From the NCBI GenBank assembly GCA_964538515.1, contig CAZIEW010000004.1, positions 1 through 64,000 of the forward strand: 64,000 nucleotides of DNA, given 5' to 3'. The position numbers and the translations under genes were made by a program. The DNA comes from CALBZH01 sp964538515 (lineage in GTDB: Bacteria > Desulfobacterota > Syntrophobacteria > Syntrophobacterales > Syntrophobacteraceae). Under the pieces are notes generated by a model. That model did not search any database. It was given only the letters and a program-made list of their open reading frames with translations, and was not told the origin of the DNA. Positions within the stretch are counted from its first letter, which is position 1. Each line of letters starts with the position of its first letter. This document shows, piece after piece, positions 44,443 through 51,952 of this stretch.

Positions 44443-47097
44443 ATGCTCCAATCGATCGAGTTCCTGAAGAGCCTCATTCCCCGCCGTCGAAAACCCGTAG
44501 AGAAAGACCTTACGGACCTATTTCGCCAGAAGTACGAGCATTTCAAGCAGCTCCTGGACTCCAATGCGGAAATGTCCAAGATCATTACGGACATCGAGGA
44601 GAAGCTGCGAGGACACCAGGTATTCGGGATGGCCTACGTTCGATCGCAATCGGCCCGTGCGGTCTTTTATGCGCTGCGAATGGTGCAGAGCCTGAATGCT
44701 CTTTCTTCAAATCGCTATCTGGGGCTTCTTGAGACGGTCGAGAAGCTGAATAGGAGCATCAAGGAGGAGCTCGACCGGAGGAAAGAGAGCGAAGTCAAGG
44801 ACTGGATCCTTCCCTACGAGCGCATCACCAAGGAGATGGTCGACGTTGTCGGAGGAAAGAATGCGAACCTGGGCGAGGCTCGAAACCGCGTCTCCCTCCC
44901 GATTCCCGAAGGGTTTGCCATCACCACCAACGCTTACGACTATTTCCTGCGGGCGAACGAGCTCAGTGACGAGATCAATCGCAAGAAGATGGAGCTCCTT
45001 GCCGAGTCTCCCGAGAGTGTCACATCGGTCAGCGAGGAGATTCAACGATTGATCATCACGGCTCCGGTTCCCGAAGATCTGGGTCGGGCCATCCTTGAGG
45101 CCTACGATGCGATGATGGCGCGCATCCGTGAGCGGCGTGGCGATGGAGTCTCGGGTCATGTCTCCCTCCGCAGCAGTGCCATCGGCGAGGACAGCGAGCT
45201 GTCCTTCGCGGGTCAATACCTTTCGATGTTGAACGTGCCCCGAGATCGTCTTGTTCAGACTTATAAGTTCATCATCGCTAGCCTGTTTACCCCGCGTGCC
45301 ATCTCCTATCGCCTCAACAAAGGGATCCGAGACGAGGACATCGCCATGAGCGTTGCCTGCCTGGAGATGGTGGATTCAGTCGCCAGCGGCGTGATGTACT
45401 CTCGGCATCCGTTCGACGCAGCGAAGGACCATATTCTCATCAATGCGGTGTGGGGCCTGGGGCCGTATGCTGTCGACGGCGTTGTCACGCCTGACAGCTT
45501 TTCGGTAAGCCGGGGCGACCATCCGGCCATTGTGGAAACCCGTGTTTCCTGCAAGCATGCGCGACTCGTGAGCAACCCTGAGGGAGGATTGATCGAATCA
45601 GCCGTGTCGGATGCCGAGCGAGATGCACCGTGCCTCTCCGAGGCTCAGGTGCTCGAGCTTGCCCATTGGGCCACCAAATTGGAGGCTCATTACGCGACGC
45701 CGCAGGACACCGAATGGGCGCTTGATCCTGCGGGCAATCTTCTGCTGCTTCAAACCCGACCGTTGAAGCTCGAGTGCGTCGAGGAGCCTGAGCAGGTCGC
45801 TTGCGTGGTCGATACCTCCCGCTACCCGATTCTCATTGACAATGCGGCCGTGGCCTCCCCCGGTATCGGGGCCGGCCCTGCCTACCAGGTCCACACGGAT
45901 GACGACTTGGCGGCTTTTCCCGAGGGTGCCGTGCTCATTGCCAAGCACTCGTCGCCGAAGTTCGTCGTGGTGATGCAGAAAGCCCAGGCCATTATTGCGG
46001 ATTCCGGAAGCGTGACCGGCCACATGGCGTCCCTTTCCCGGGAGTTTGGCGTGCCTACCCTTCTTGACGCTCGCGAAGCCACCAAGACCATTCCCAACGG
46101 CAAGGAGATCACGGTCGATGCCCTTTCAGGCAAGATCTACGAAGGCAGGGTCCCCGAGCTCATCTCCATGCAGGTCGCCCGGCACTCGGACATGGAGGGA
46201 ACGCCCGTTTTCGAAACCCTGAAGCGGATCGCCACAGTCATCGTCCCCCTGCGTCTTTTTGATCCCAAGTCCCCCGAATTCTCGCCGGAGAACTGCCGGT
46301 CACTCCATGATGTGATGCGGTTCGTGCATGAAGCATCCTACGCCGAGATGTTTCAGATCAGCGACGTCGTCTCGGAAGGCGAAGGCCATGCGATGAAGCT
46401 CGACGCACCGCTCCCGATCGACTTGCGGGTGATCGACCTGGGAGGCGGCATCGCGCACGCCCGACCGGACGCCCGTAAGGTCAAGGAAAAGCAGCTCGCT
46501 TCCGTACCCTTCCGAGCCCTCCTCAGGGGGATGCTCCATGAAGAGCTCCGCTACATGAAGCCTCGTCCCGTCGAACTGAGAGGGTTTCTCTCCGTGATGG
46601 GGGAGCAGATGTTTACCAATGTCCATGGCGCCGAACGCTTCGGGGATCGAAGCTATGCCATCATCTCGGACAAGTACATGAACTTCAGCTCGCGCGTCGG
46701 TTATCATTACGGGATTCTGGATGCCTACTGCGGCCTGACCATGAACAAGAACTACATTACCTTCTCGTTCAAGGGCGGCGCCGCGGACGACGTTCGGCGC
46801 AACCGGCGGGCGCGCGCCATCGCGCTCATCCTCAAGGAATTGGGCTTCACCGTGGATGTCATGGGGGATCGAGTCGATGCAAGGTTCCAGAAGTACGAAG
46901 CGCCGGTTATCGAGGAGAAGCTCGATTATCTGGGAAGACTGTTGCTCTTCACCCGCCAGATGGACATGCTCATGCACAGCGAGGCGTCGGTCCCTGCCAT
47001 TGCCAAGGCGTTCATGGAAGCAGACTATCAGCTCGAGCGGTTCCTGGCCCGAAAGCCCGAGACGGAGCCAGGGGCCGAGACCGCCAATTCGGCATGA
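44443..47097 (+). CDS. PEP-synthase-like phosphotransferase with a novel C-terminal domain
   Basis: An 884-residue protein. A helical N-terminus (~1-125) precedes an ATP-grasp PPDK_N-type domain (~130-470; SLRSSAIGEDSELSFAGQY, VYSRHPFDA-like block, DTEWALD..LLLLQTRP). A phosphohistidine swivelling domain follows (~490-575) with His527 in SGSVTGHMASLSREFGVP. The catalytic PEP/pyruvate TIM barrel that should follow is absent. Instead ~300 residues of unrecognised sequence occur (DLGGGIAHARPDA; GFLSVMGEQMFTNVHG; FKGGAADDVRRNRRARAIALILKELGF). It should transfer phosphate from ATP to His527 and then to an unknown acceptor, as rifampin phosphotransferase does with an unrelated third domain. Not a standard PEP synthase. 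Confidence 0.8.
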   Translation: MLQSIEFLKSLIPRRRKPVEKDLTDLFRQKYEHFKQLLDSNAEMSKIITDIEEKLRGHQVFGMAYVRSQSARAVFYALRMVQSLNALSSNRYLGLLETVEKLNRSIKEELDRRKESEVKDWILPYERITKEMVDVVGGKNANLGEARNRVSLPIPEGFAITTNAYDYFLRANELSDEINRKKMELLAESPESVTSVSEEIQRLIITAPVPEDLGRAILEAYDAMMARIRERRGDGVSGHVSLRSSAIGEDSELSFAGQYLSMLNVPRDRLVQTYKFIIASLFTPRAISYRLNKGIRDEDIAMSVACLEMVDSVASGVMYSRHPFDAAKDHILINAVWGLGPYAVDGVVTPDSFSVSRGDHPAIVETRVSCKHARLVSNPEGGLIESAVSDAERDAPCLSEAQVLELAHWATKLEAHYATPQDTEWALDPAGNLLLLQTRPLKLECVEEPEQVACVVDTSRYPILIDNAAVASPGIGAGPAYQVHTDDDLAAFPEGAVLIAKHSSPKFVVVMQKAQAIIADSGSVTGHMASLSREFGVPTLLDAREATKTIPNGKEITVDALSGKIYEGRVPELISMQVARHSDMEGTPVFETLKRIATVIVPLRLFDPKSPEFSPENCRSLHDVMRFVHEASYAEMFQISDVVSEGEGHAMKLDAPLPIDLRVIDLGGGIAHARPDARKVKEKQLASVPFRALLRGMLHEELRYMKPRPVELRGFLSVMGEQMFTNVHGAERFGDRSYAIISDKYMNFSSRVGYHYGILDAYCGLTMNKNYITFSFKGGAADDVRRNRRARAIALILKELGFTVDVMGDRVDARFQKYEAPVIEEKLDYLGRLLLFTRQMDMLMHSEASVPAIAKAFMEADYQLERFLARKPETEPGAETANSA

Positions 47098-47121
47098 CGG
47101 CCTGAATCCGTTTCTTGCCTT

Positions 47122-47931
47122 CTACCCCGCCATGATCCCGGGGGCGTCCGGCTTCAAGACAAGACTCCCGGGCCTGACGTCGCAATCGAGGTCGACCTCC
47201 CCGGTCGCATCCTCTTCAAGTACCTCTTTCACCCGGACCGTTCCGATGATCTCACCGCTCTTGCCCATGATCCGCAGCGTATCGCCGGCCGTGATGCCGT
47301 GATCACGCCCGAGCCCAAAGGCGACCTCAAAGCAGCTATCCGTCTTTGCAACGCGATAGATCTCGGCCCGTCCCTCCGCAGCCAACAGAGCATCCCGCCT
47401 TCCCGTCAGGGCGTAGACGGTCCCGAAGGCCACGGCCGTGAGCACGAAGAACCCTCCGGAAACCACCCAGGGGCTCACGCCCAGATTCCTGCCGATGAGG
47501 GACTTGGAGCTCCGGCGAAGATCCTCTGGCGACGCATGCACCTGGACGACGAACGTGGCGAGTGGCCGTTCGTCAGGCTTGCCCTTGAGCTCGACGAAGA
47601 CCGGGTACTTCCCGGGAGGAATGGCGGGGTCGAGCTGGACCTGTCCGCGCCACATGTTCCCACCCATCCAAAAGCCCGCGTGGATGGCCTCGAAAACGAT
47701 GCGGACATCGGGTGAGTCTGAAACGTACAGGATCTCCTGAAGCTCCTTGACCTCCATCGGGAGGTTGCCGTTGACACTGGCCGATTCGCCGGGCAATAGG
47801 TCCAGCTGGTTGACGGGCTGGCGAAACTGCGAGACAAGCCCATCAAGCGCCGCCAAAACGAAGAGCGCGCAGCACAGGGCACCGAATCGCCCGACCCACC
47901 TCTGCCACCATGTTACCCCAGCCAGCATCAT
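47122..47931 (-). CDS. Membrane-anchored protein of unknown function
   Basis: A 269-residue protein with an N-terminal helix (~10-32), an extracytoplasmic domain (~35-150; PPGKYPVFVELKGKPDERPLATFVVQVHAS), a second helix (~155-178) and a C-terminal cytoplasmic domain. The last part (FGLGRDHGITAGDTLRIMGKSGEIIGTVRVKEV) reads as a small beta-barrel. The ATG overlaps the stop of the small membrane protein gene upstream by four bases. The layout resembles transmembrane proteins found beside TauE permeases in other bacteria (TIGR02186 type), but the sequence match is not clear to me. Context suggests a role with the neighbouring TauE operon. Function unknown. Confidence 0.65.
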   Translation of the reverse strand: MMLAGVTWWQRWVGRFGALCCALFVLAALDGLVSQFRQPVNQLDLLPGESASVNGNLPMEVKELQEILYVSDSPDVRIVFEAIHAGFWMGGNMWRGQVQLDPAIPPGKYPVFVELKGKPDERPLATFVVQVHASPEDLRRSSKSLIGRNLGVSPWVVSGGFFVLTAVAFGTVYALTGRRDALLAAEGRAEIYRVAKTDSCFEVAFGLGRDHGITAGDTLRIMGKSGEIIGTVRVKEVLEEDATGEVDLDCDVRPGSLVLKPDAPGIMAG

Positions 47932-48143
47932 TCGGCCGGCTCCGGCTCAGGCTCCGCCGAGCGCAAACGCTTGAAGACAATGCGGGCAGCGATGAGTGTC
48001 GGCACGATCATCATCACGAAGGTCTTGAAGAAGACTGGAGTGAAATTGGCCTGATCCTTATCGGCCACATACATGCTGACGCACAGCTCGGCGATCATGA
48101 GAACGTCCATGATCCCGATGACGACCTTCTGTCGAAAATTCAT
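47928..48143 (-). CDS. Small two-helix membrane protein
   Basis: A 71-residue protein with two membrane helices (IGIMDVLMIAELCVSMYVA and TFVMMIVPTLIAARIVF) joined by a short loop (DKDQANFTPVFFK), and an acidic tail of Glu-Pro repeats. Its stop overlaps the start of the next gene (ATGA), so the two are coupled and probably form a complex. I do not recognise a family. It appears to start a transcript separate from the TauE operon, whose terminator lies at 48446. Confidence 0.65.
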   Translation of the reverse strand: MNFRQKVVIGIMDVLMIAELCVSMYVADKDQANFTPVFFKTFVMMIVPTLIAARIVFKRLRSAEPEPEPAE

Positions 48144-48517
48144 GTTCTGTCCAGTCCCTTGCCGATCTGCGACCGCTCAGCAGACGGCTGCAGAGTAAAG
48201 TGCTCGAATTGCCACGCGTCATCCCGGCAGGTTCCAAGTAATCAGCCACACGAGTAGATGACTGTGCTCAACGCGAACGTTATCCCGAAAATTTTTCAGC
48301 CGGGATCCAGGGCTTTCCTGGAGCAGTGCTGATTCCGGCTTATAGCATGGCGCAATGACGTTCGCCGGAGCCTCTATTCACCTTCTGCGGGGTTTGACTC
48401 GCTAGGCGATACGATCTTGTGTGGACCTGAGCTTACCGCCTCGACGAAAGAATCGCCAGGCCGGTCCCCCAACCTGGCGATTCTTTCATAGTCCAATTCG
48501 GGCCCTGGAGGAACCGC
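48144..48517. other. Intergenic region
   Basis: About 370 bases. It contains the terminator of the TauE operon (48446-48487). No gene is supported. Confidence 0.5.
48446..48487 (-). terminator. Terminator of the Usp-TauE-DUF4881 operon
   Basis: GAAAGAATCGCCAGG (48446-48460) pairs perfectly with CCTGGCGATTCTTTC (48473-48487) around a 12-base loop. The 15-bp stem lies 30 bases past the lipoprotein stop codon and is the strongest hairpin in this region. Confidence 0.75.
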
Positions 48518-49129
48518 TTATTTCTTGTAGATATCCGTCTTGCTGATGTTCATGAAGCGCAGGGCCTTGCCTTCCTCCCGATAGTAGACCCGGACTTCGT
48601 CCCCCGCGTCCCAGGTGCTGACCGGCAGGCTGAAATACTCCTCGGGCAGGGAGAAGGTGACAAAGATCTTCTGGCGGCTGGAGTAGATCGAGATGGTCTT
48701 CTTGTCCTTGTCCACCACCGGGAATTTCTTCGCTTTCCCTTCGGCCTTGTCGAAGACCAGGGGATCGTCTTTCGCCACATTGTCCCGTTGCTCGATCAGT
48801 GTGTAGTCCAGGGTCTTGAGATCCTGGGTCGTCGGATCGAAGATCGTGATTTTTCTTGCCTTTGTATCCAGGTTCATCCGACCGCCCGCCTTGGGCTCCG
48901 GTCCCATTTCATGGGGATCCGTCGGGTACGTGTAGACGTGGGGCGGCAGGTGCGTGTAATCGGGATTCCCCGGGTCCGCCCGGAAGTCACGGATGATGGT
49001 GCATTGCTTTTTGGCCGAATCCGCCATGATGACTCGACCCTGGTCGACCTTGCCGTAGTTTCCGCAGCCCACCAGCAGGAGCGGGAGAATCATGAGCACC
49101 GTCCAAACCCAGCTATTTCCTTTTCGCAT
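48518..49129 (-). CDS. DUF4881-type lipoprotein
   Basis: A 203-residue predicted lipoprotein: MRKGNS start, hydrophobic signal and lipobox LVGC at ~18-21. The mature domain (KVDQGRVIMADSAKKQCTIIRD; TLIEQRDNVAKDDPLVFDKAEGKAKKFPVVDKDKKTISIYSSRQ) matches my memory of the DUF4881 lipoproteins of sulfate reducers. It is last in the operon after the TauE permease, 63 bases downstream, and is followed by a terminator. A periplasmic or outer-membrane accessory to sulfur-anion transport is inferred from position only. Biochemical role unknown. Confidence 0.7.
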   Translation of the reverse strand: MRKGNSWVWTVLMILPLLLVGCGNYGKVDQGRVIMADSAKKQCTIIRDFRADPGNPDYTHLPPHVYTYPTDPHEMGPEPKAGGRMNLDTKARKITIFDPTTQDLKTLDYTLIEQRDNVAKDDPLVFDKAEGKAKKFPVVDKDKKTISIYSSRQKIFVTFSLPEEYFSLPVSTWDAGDEVRVYYREEGKALRFMNISKTDIYKK

Positions 49130-49192
49130 GGTCCTTACTCCCTTATGGATTGCGTCGTTCGAGCGCGCGTGAGTCCTTAGACGATTGAGTTT

Positions 49193-50263
49193 TCACCCGG
49201 CCTGCCTCGCAAGGGCGGCCTTCTTCGCGGCCACTTCCTGCTTGGCCCCCTGGACCATCTTGACGAAGATGTAGATGGACATCGCAGCCACGAGGCTCAA
49301 GATGAGAGCGGTCGACGTGTTGTCACAGAGCGTCTTGATGGAGGGTACGTACGCGGGGACAATCTTCAGGGCGACGGAAATGCCACAGCCGATGACCGCA
49401 CAGCCGAAGACGATGCGAATGCCATAACCCTTGATGTACTTGGTGGCAACCGTGCCCACCTGTGCGCCAACCGATGCGCCGATCAGCATGATGATGGCGG
49501 CGACGAGCTCGGTGCGGCCTTTGTAGGTGTAGGTCGCCGCGCCGTAGAGGCCGGAGATCATGACTTCAAAGAGGTCGGTGCCAACCGCCACGTGGGTCGG
49601 GCAGCCAAGGATGTAAATGAGGGAGGGCATGCGGATGAGACCGCCGCCGATACCGAGAATACCCGCCAGCCAGCCCGTCGCGAAGCTCACCAGGATGGGA
49701 AGCCATGCGGAGCAGTAGATGCCTGCAGCGTGAAGATGGACCATCGGGGGGATCTTGATCTTGTGGAAGGTCTTGTGCCACTCGACGCCCGTCGCCAGCT
49801 TGTCCACTTCCTTGCCGGCCGCAAGGGCTTCCCGCTCCTTGCGCTTCTTAACGGCCACATCGTGAAACACCATCCAGGCGATCAGGGTAAGAAGGATGAG
49901 ATACATGATCCGGACGACCTTTTCGACGCTCCCCAACCGCTCGAGCCACATGATCATCTGGGCGCCCACTTCGAAGCCCACGACCGTACCCACAAGCATG
50001 ATCATGCCCAGCTTGTAGTCCACGTTGCCGAACTTGCCGTGCCGCATGGTAGAGATGAGCGACTTGCCCGCCATGTGGGCGATGTCCGTCCCGATGGCAA
50101 ATGCCATGGGGAATCCAAGAATGTTCAGACCGGGGGTCACCATCCAGGCGCCGCCCATGCCGAAGAAGCCGCCGATGATGCCAACACCGATACCGAGGAT
50201 GATAAGACCGGGCCAGAAGATCTTAACGCCGGCAATGGGCATGAGGATATAGAGCCATTCCAT
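49193..50263 (-). CDS. TauE/SafE-family (sulfite/sulfonate exporter-like) permease
   Basis: A 356-residue membrane protein with eight or nine helices and the duplicated TauE/SafE signature: GIGVGIIGGFFGMGGAWMVTPGLNILGFPMAFAIGTD in the first half and ATGWLAGILGIGGGLIRMPSLIYILGCPTHVAVGTDLFE in the second. A charged cytoplasmic loop separates the halves. Members move sulfite, sulfoacetate or related anions. GGAGG-like sequence precedes the ATG. It lies in an operon Usp - small membrane protein - TauE - DUF4881 with a sigma-54 promoter. In a sulfate-reducing organism, transport of a sulfur oxyanion is plausible. Family secure, substrate inferred. Confidence 0.88.
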   Translation of the reverse strand: MEWLYILMPIAGVKIFWPGLIILGIGVGIIGGFFGMGGAWMVTPGLNILGFPMAFAIGTDIAHMAGKSLISTMRHGKFGNVDYKLGMIMLVGTVVGFEVGAQMIMWLERLGSVEKVVRIMYLILLTLIAWMVFHDVAVKKRKEREALAAGKEVDKLATGVEWHKTFHKIKIPPMVHLHAAGIYCSAWLPILVSFATGWLAGILGIGGGLIRMPSLIYILGCPTHVAVGTDLFEVMISGLYGAATYTYKGRTELVAAIIMLIGASVGAQVGTVATKYIKGYGIRIVFGCAVIGCGISVALKIVPAYVPSIKTLCDNTSTALILSLVAAMSIYIFVKMVQGAKQEVAAKKAALARQAG

Positions 50264-50330
50264 GGAAAACCTCCATATTCGATTAGATGAGTACAGTCCT
50301 ATTCAATGAGTGAGCAAGGCATTCAACGAC

Positions 50331-50627
50331 TCAGTGCTCCGCAAGCTCTCGCGACTTCAGGTCGATTCCGATGTGTGTCATGATCAGGTCGGCCAGCACC
50401 CCGAATACAACTCCAATCAGAGGGATCAACACAACCGTGAGGATGGTGAATTCCACATAGCTGTTGTTGTAGAGATCGCCCCACCATTTCATGATGCCTT
50501 GCAGCTTGCGGGTATCGGCAACAATGACCATCGGCGCAACAGCACCGCCGCCGGCCGCCAAGACCATCTGCGGCAGCATCGCCAGGAAAGCCCCAAATCC
50601 AATCGCTTTCTTCCAGATTTTACGCAT
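50331..50627 (-). CDS. Small membrane protein of the TauE operon
   Basis: A 98-residue protein. An N-terminal signal-like helix (KKAIGFGAFLAMLPQMVLAAGGGA) is followed by a loop with VIVADTRKLQGIMKWWGDLYNNS and a second helix (TILTVVLIPLIGVVFGVLADLIM). GGAGG lies nine bases before ATG 50627, which decides the start over the longer open frame. It lies between Usp and TauE with short gaps, so it is probably an accessory subunit of the permease. I do not recognise a named family. Confidence 0.72.
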   Translation of the reverse strand: MRKIWKKAIGFGAFLAMLPQMVLAAGGGAVAPMVIVADTRKLQGIMKWWGDLYNNSYVEFTILTVVLIPLIGVVFGVLADLIMTHIGIDLKSRELAEH

Positions 50628-50728
50628 GGTCCCTATCCTCCGTTCCAGTCTCAACCACATCGCAACCATTCCACACCGAGTATCCACAACGTCCGAAAAG
50701 GTTTTTCCCTCTGCTTCGACAGCCCCCC

Positions 50729-51145
50729 TTACCGAATCACGGTGACGCTGCACGGTGCGTTCGCAACCACCTTGGCAGCCGTGCTGCCCATGAGCGCCCG
50801 CTTGAACCCGGTCACGCCCGTGCTTCCCAGCAGGATCTGGTCGAACTTCCCCTCTTCCGCTTTCCGAATGATGTTGTTGGCGGGAACAACCCCAGCTTCC
50901 AGAACACGCTGAATGCGGATTCCTTTCGCATCGAAAACGGCCTTGGCTTTGTCCAGAGCGGCGACCGCCTGCGCCTCCAGCTTGTCCTGGATGTTAAGAG
51001 GCATCTCGTCGATGTCCTTGGCGTACAAGGCCACCGCCATCAGCGTGATCTGAGCCCCCTCTTTCTCTGCCAGCTCCACCGCCCGTTGCACGGCCTTCAT
51101 GGAATGCTCCGACCCGTCCGTCGCCACCAGCACATTCATAGCCAT
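50729..51145 (-). CDS. Universal stress protein (UspA family)
   Basis: A 138-residue ATP-binding Usp. The N-terminus MNVLVATDGSEHSMKAV and the nucleotide loop near the end, GSTGVTGFKRALMGSTAAKVVANAPCSVTVIR (G-x2-G-x9-G-S form), are diagnostic. First gene of the TauE operon, about 75 bases after the sigma-54 promoter start point. GGAGG lies before the ATG. Usp proteins often accompany transporters and may sense ATP or bind the transporter. Family secure. Confidence 0.9.
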   Translation of the reverse strand: MAMNVLVATDGSEHSMKAVQRAVELAEKEGAQITLMAVALYAKDIDEMPLNIQDKLEAQAVAALDKAKAVFDAKGIRIQRVLEAGVVPANNIIRKAEEGKFDQILLGSTGVTGFKRALMGSTAAKVVANAPCSVTVIR

Positions 51146-51229
51146 CGTTTGCCTCCTTCCAATCGTATGAGATCTTATGCTTTGCTCTATCTGGTGCGAG
51201 TCCCCTCCTCCTCACCACGCTTCCTGATT

Positions 51230-51248
51230 GAGCAAGGGGTATGCCATG
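51230..51248 (-). promoter_or_regulatory. Sigma-54 promoter of the Usp-TauE-DUF4881 operon
   Basis: On the minus strand ATGGCATACCCCTTGCTC carries TGGCA and TTGCT with GG and GC exactly ten bases apart (plus-strand positions 51244-51245 and 51232-51233). Predicted start near 51221, 76 bases before the Usp start codon. This is the closest sigma-54 consensus match I found in the window. Confidence 0.72.
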
Positions 51249-51341
51249 GGCGAGCGCGTGCGGTTCATAGCCATAGAGCTAGATGGAATATGGATTGTGA
51301 GGGATTGGAAGGCAAAAATGCGTGAGGAAAGGATGGGGAAA

Positions 51342-51361
51342 GGTGAAACTATCAGGTGACA
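51342..51361. promoter_or_regulatory. Candidate activator site, copy 1
   Basis: GGTGAAACTATCAGGTGACA, about 100 bases upstream of the sigma-54 -24 element. The same 20 bases, with one mismatch, occur at 54299-54318 beside a sigma-54 regulator gene. Spacing suits an enhancer site. Confidence 0.55.
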
Positions 51362-51388
51362 GGTGTGTCGCCTGCTGGAGGACAGGTC

Positions 51389-51784
51389 TCATGAGGCGGT
51401 GACGCTCGGCGAGAGGGAGAGCTCGTCGATCTTCTTGCGGAGGGATTCGACCTTGATGGGCTTCAGGATGTGCCCCCAGGCACCGAGCGCCATGGCTCTC
51501 CGCACCTGCTCCTTTTGATGCAGATACGCATCGACGATCACGATGGTCTCGGGAGCGATACGCTTGATGCGCTTGAGAAGGCTGAAGTCTGTCGCCATGG
51601 CTCTTCCGAGGTCTAAGAGGACCATGCCGAACCGGATGTCCTTGATCAAGTCGATGGTTTCCTCTTCGGTCGCGGCCTGATAACACTTGCAGTCCCGACG
51701 CGCCTCAAGCGCACGGGCGATGAGCTCACCCACATCGCGATCCGGATCAAATATGAGAATGTTCTTTCGAAACGTCTCGCTCAT
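51389..51784 (-). CDS. Single-domain response regulator
   Basis: A 131-residue stand-alone receiver. Phospho-acceptor Asp58 in MVLLDLGRA, acidic residues Asp13 and Asp15 (FDPDRD), and the C-terminal Lys in ILKPIK are present. The DxD spacing is slightly unlike the usual DD pair. No output domain, so it acts as a CheY-like or phosphorelay protein. ATG 51784 is chosen, since upstream in-frame TTG and GTG codons are immediately adjacent. It lies between the TauE operon and the large kinase gene on the same strand; its kinase partner is probably that neighbour. Good call. Confidence 0.82.
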   Translation of the reverse strand: MSETFRKNILIFDPDRDVGELIARALEARRDCKCYQAATEEETIDLIKDIRFGMVLLDLGRAMATDFSLLKRIKRIAPETIVIVDAYLHQKEQVRRAMALGAWGHILKPIKVESLRKKIDELSLSPSVTAS

Positions 51785-51952
51785 CACCAACCCGATCCAT
51801 TGAGGCTCCCGTTGACAGTGGTTTCGCCCGCCCGTTCTTGCTCCCTTGGTGCACGAGCGCTACGGCGGGACGGATAACCTTACGAGCAATGCCTGAGAGA
51901 CAACTGTTCAAGGAGCATGCCACTCCAACTCAATGCCGCACTAGCCGTTCAG

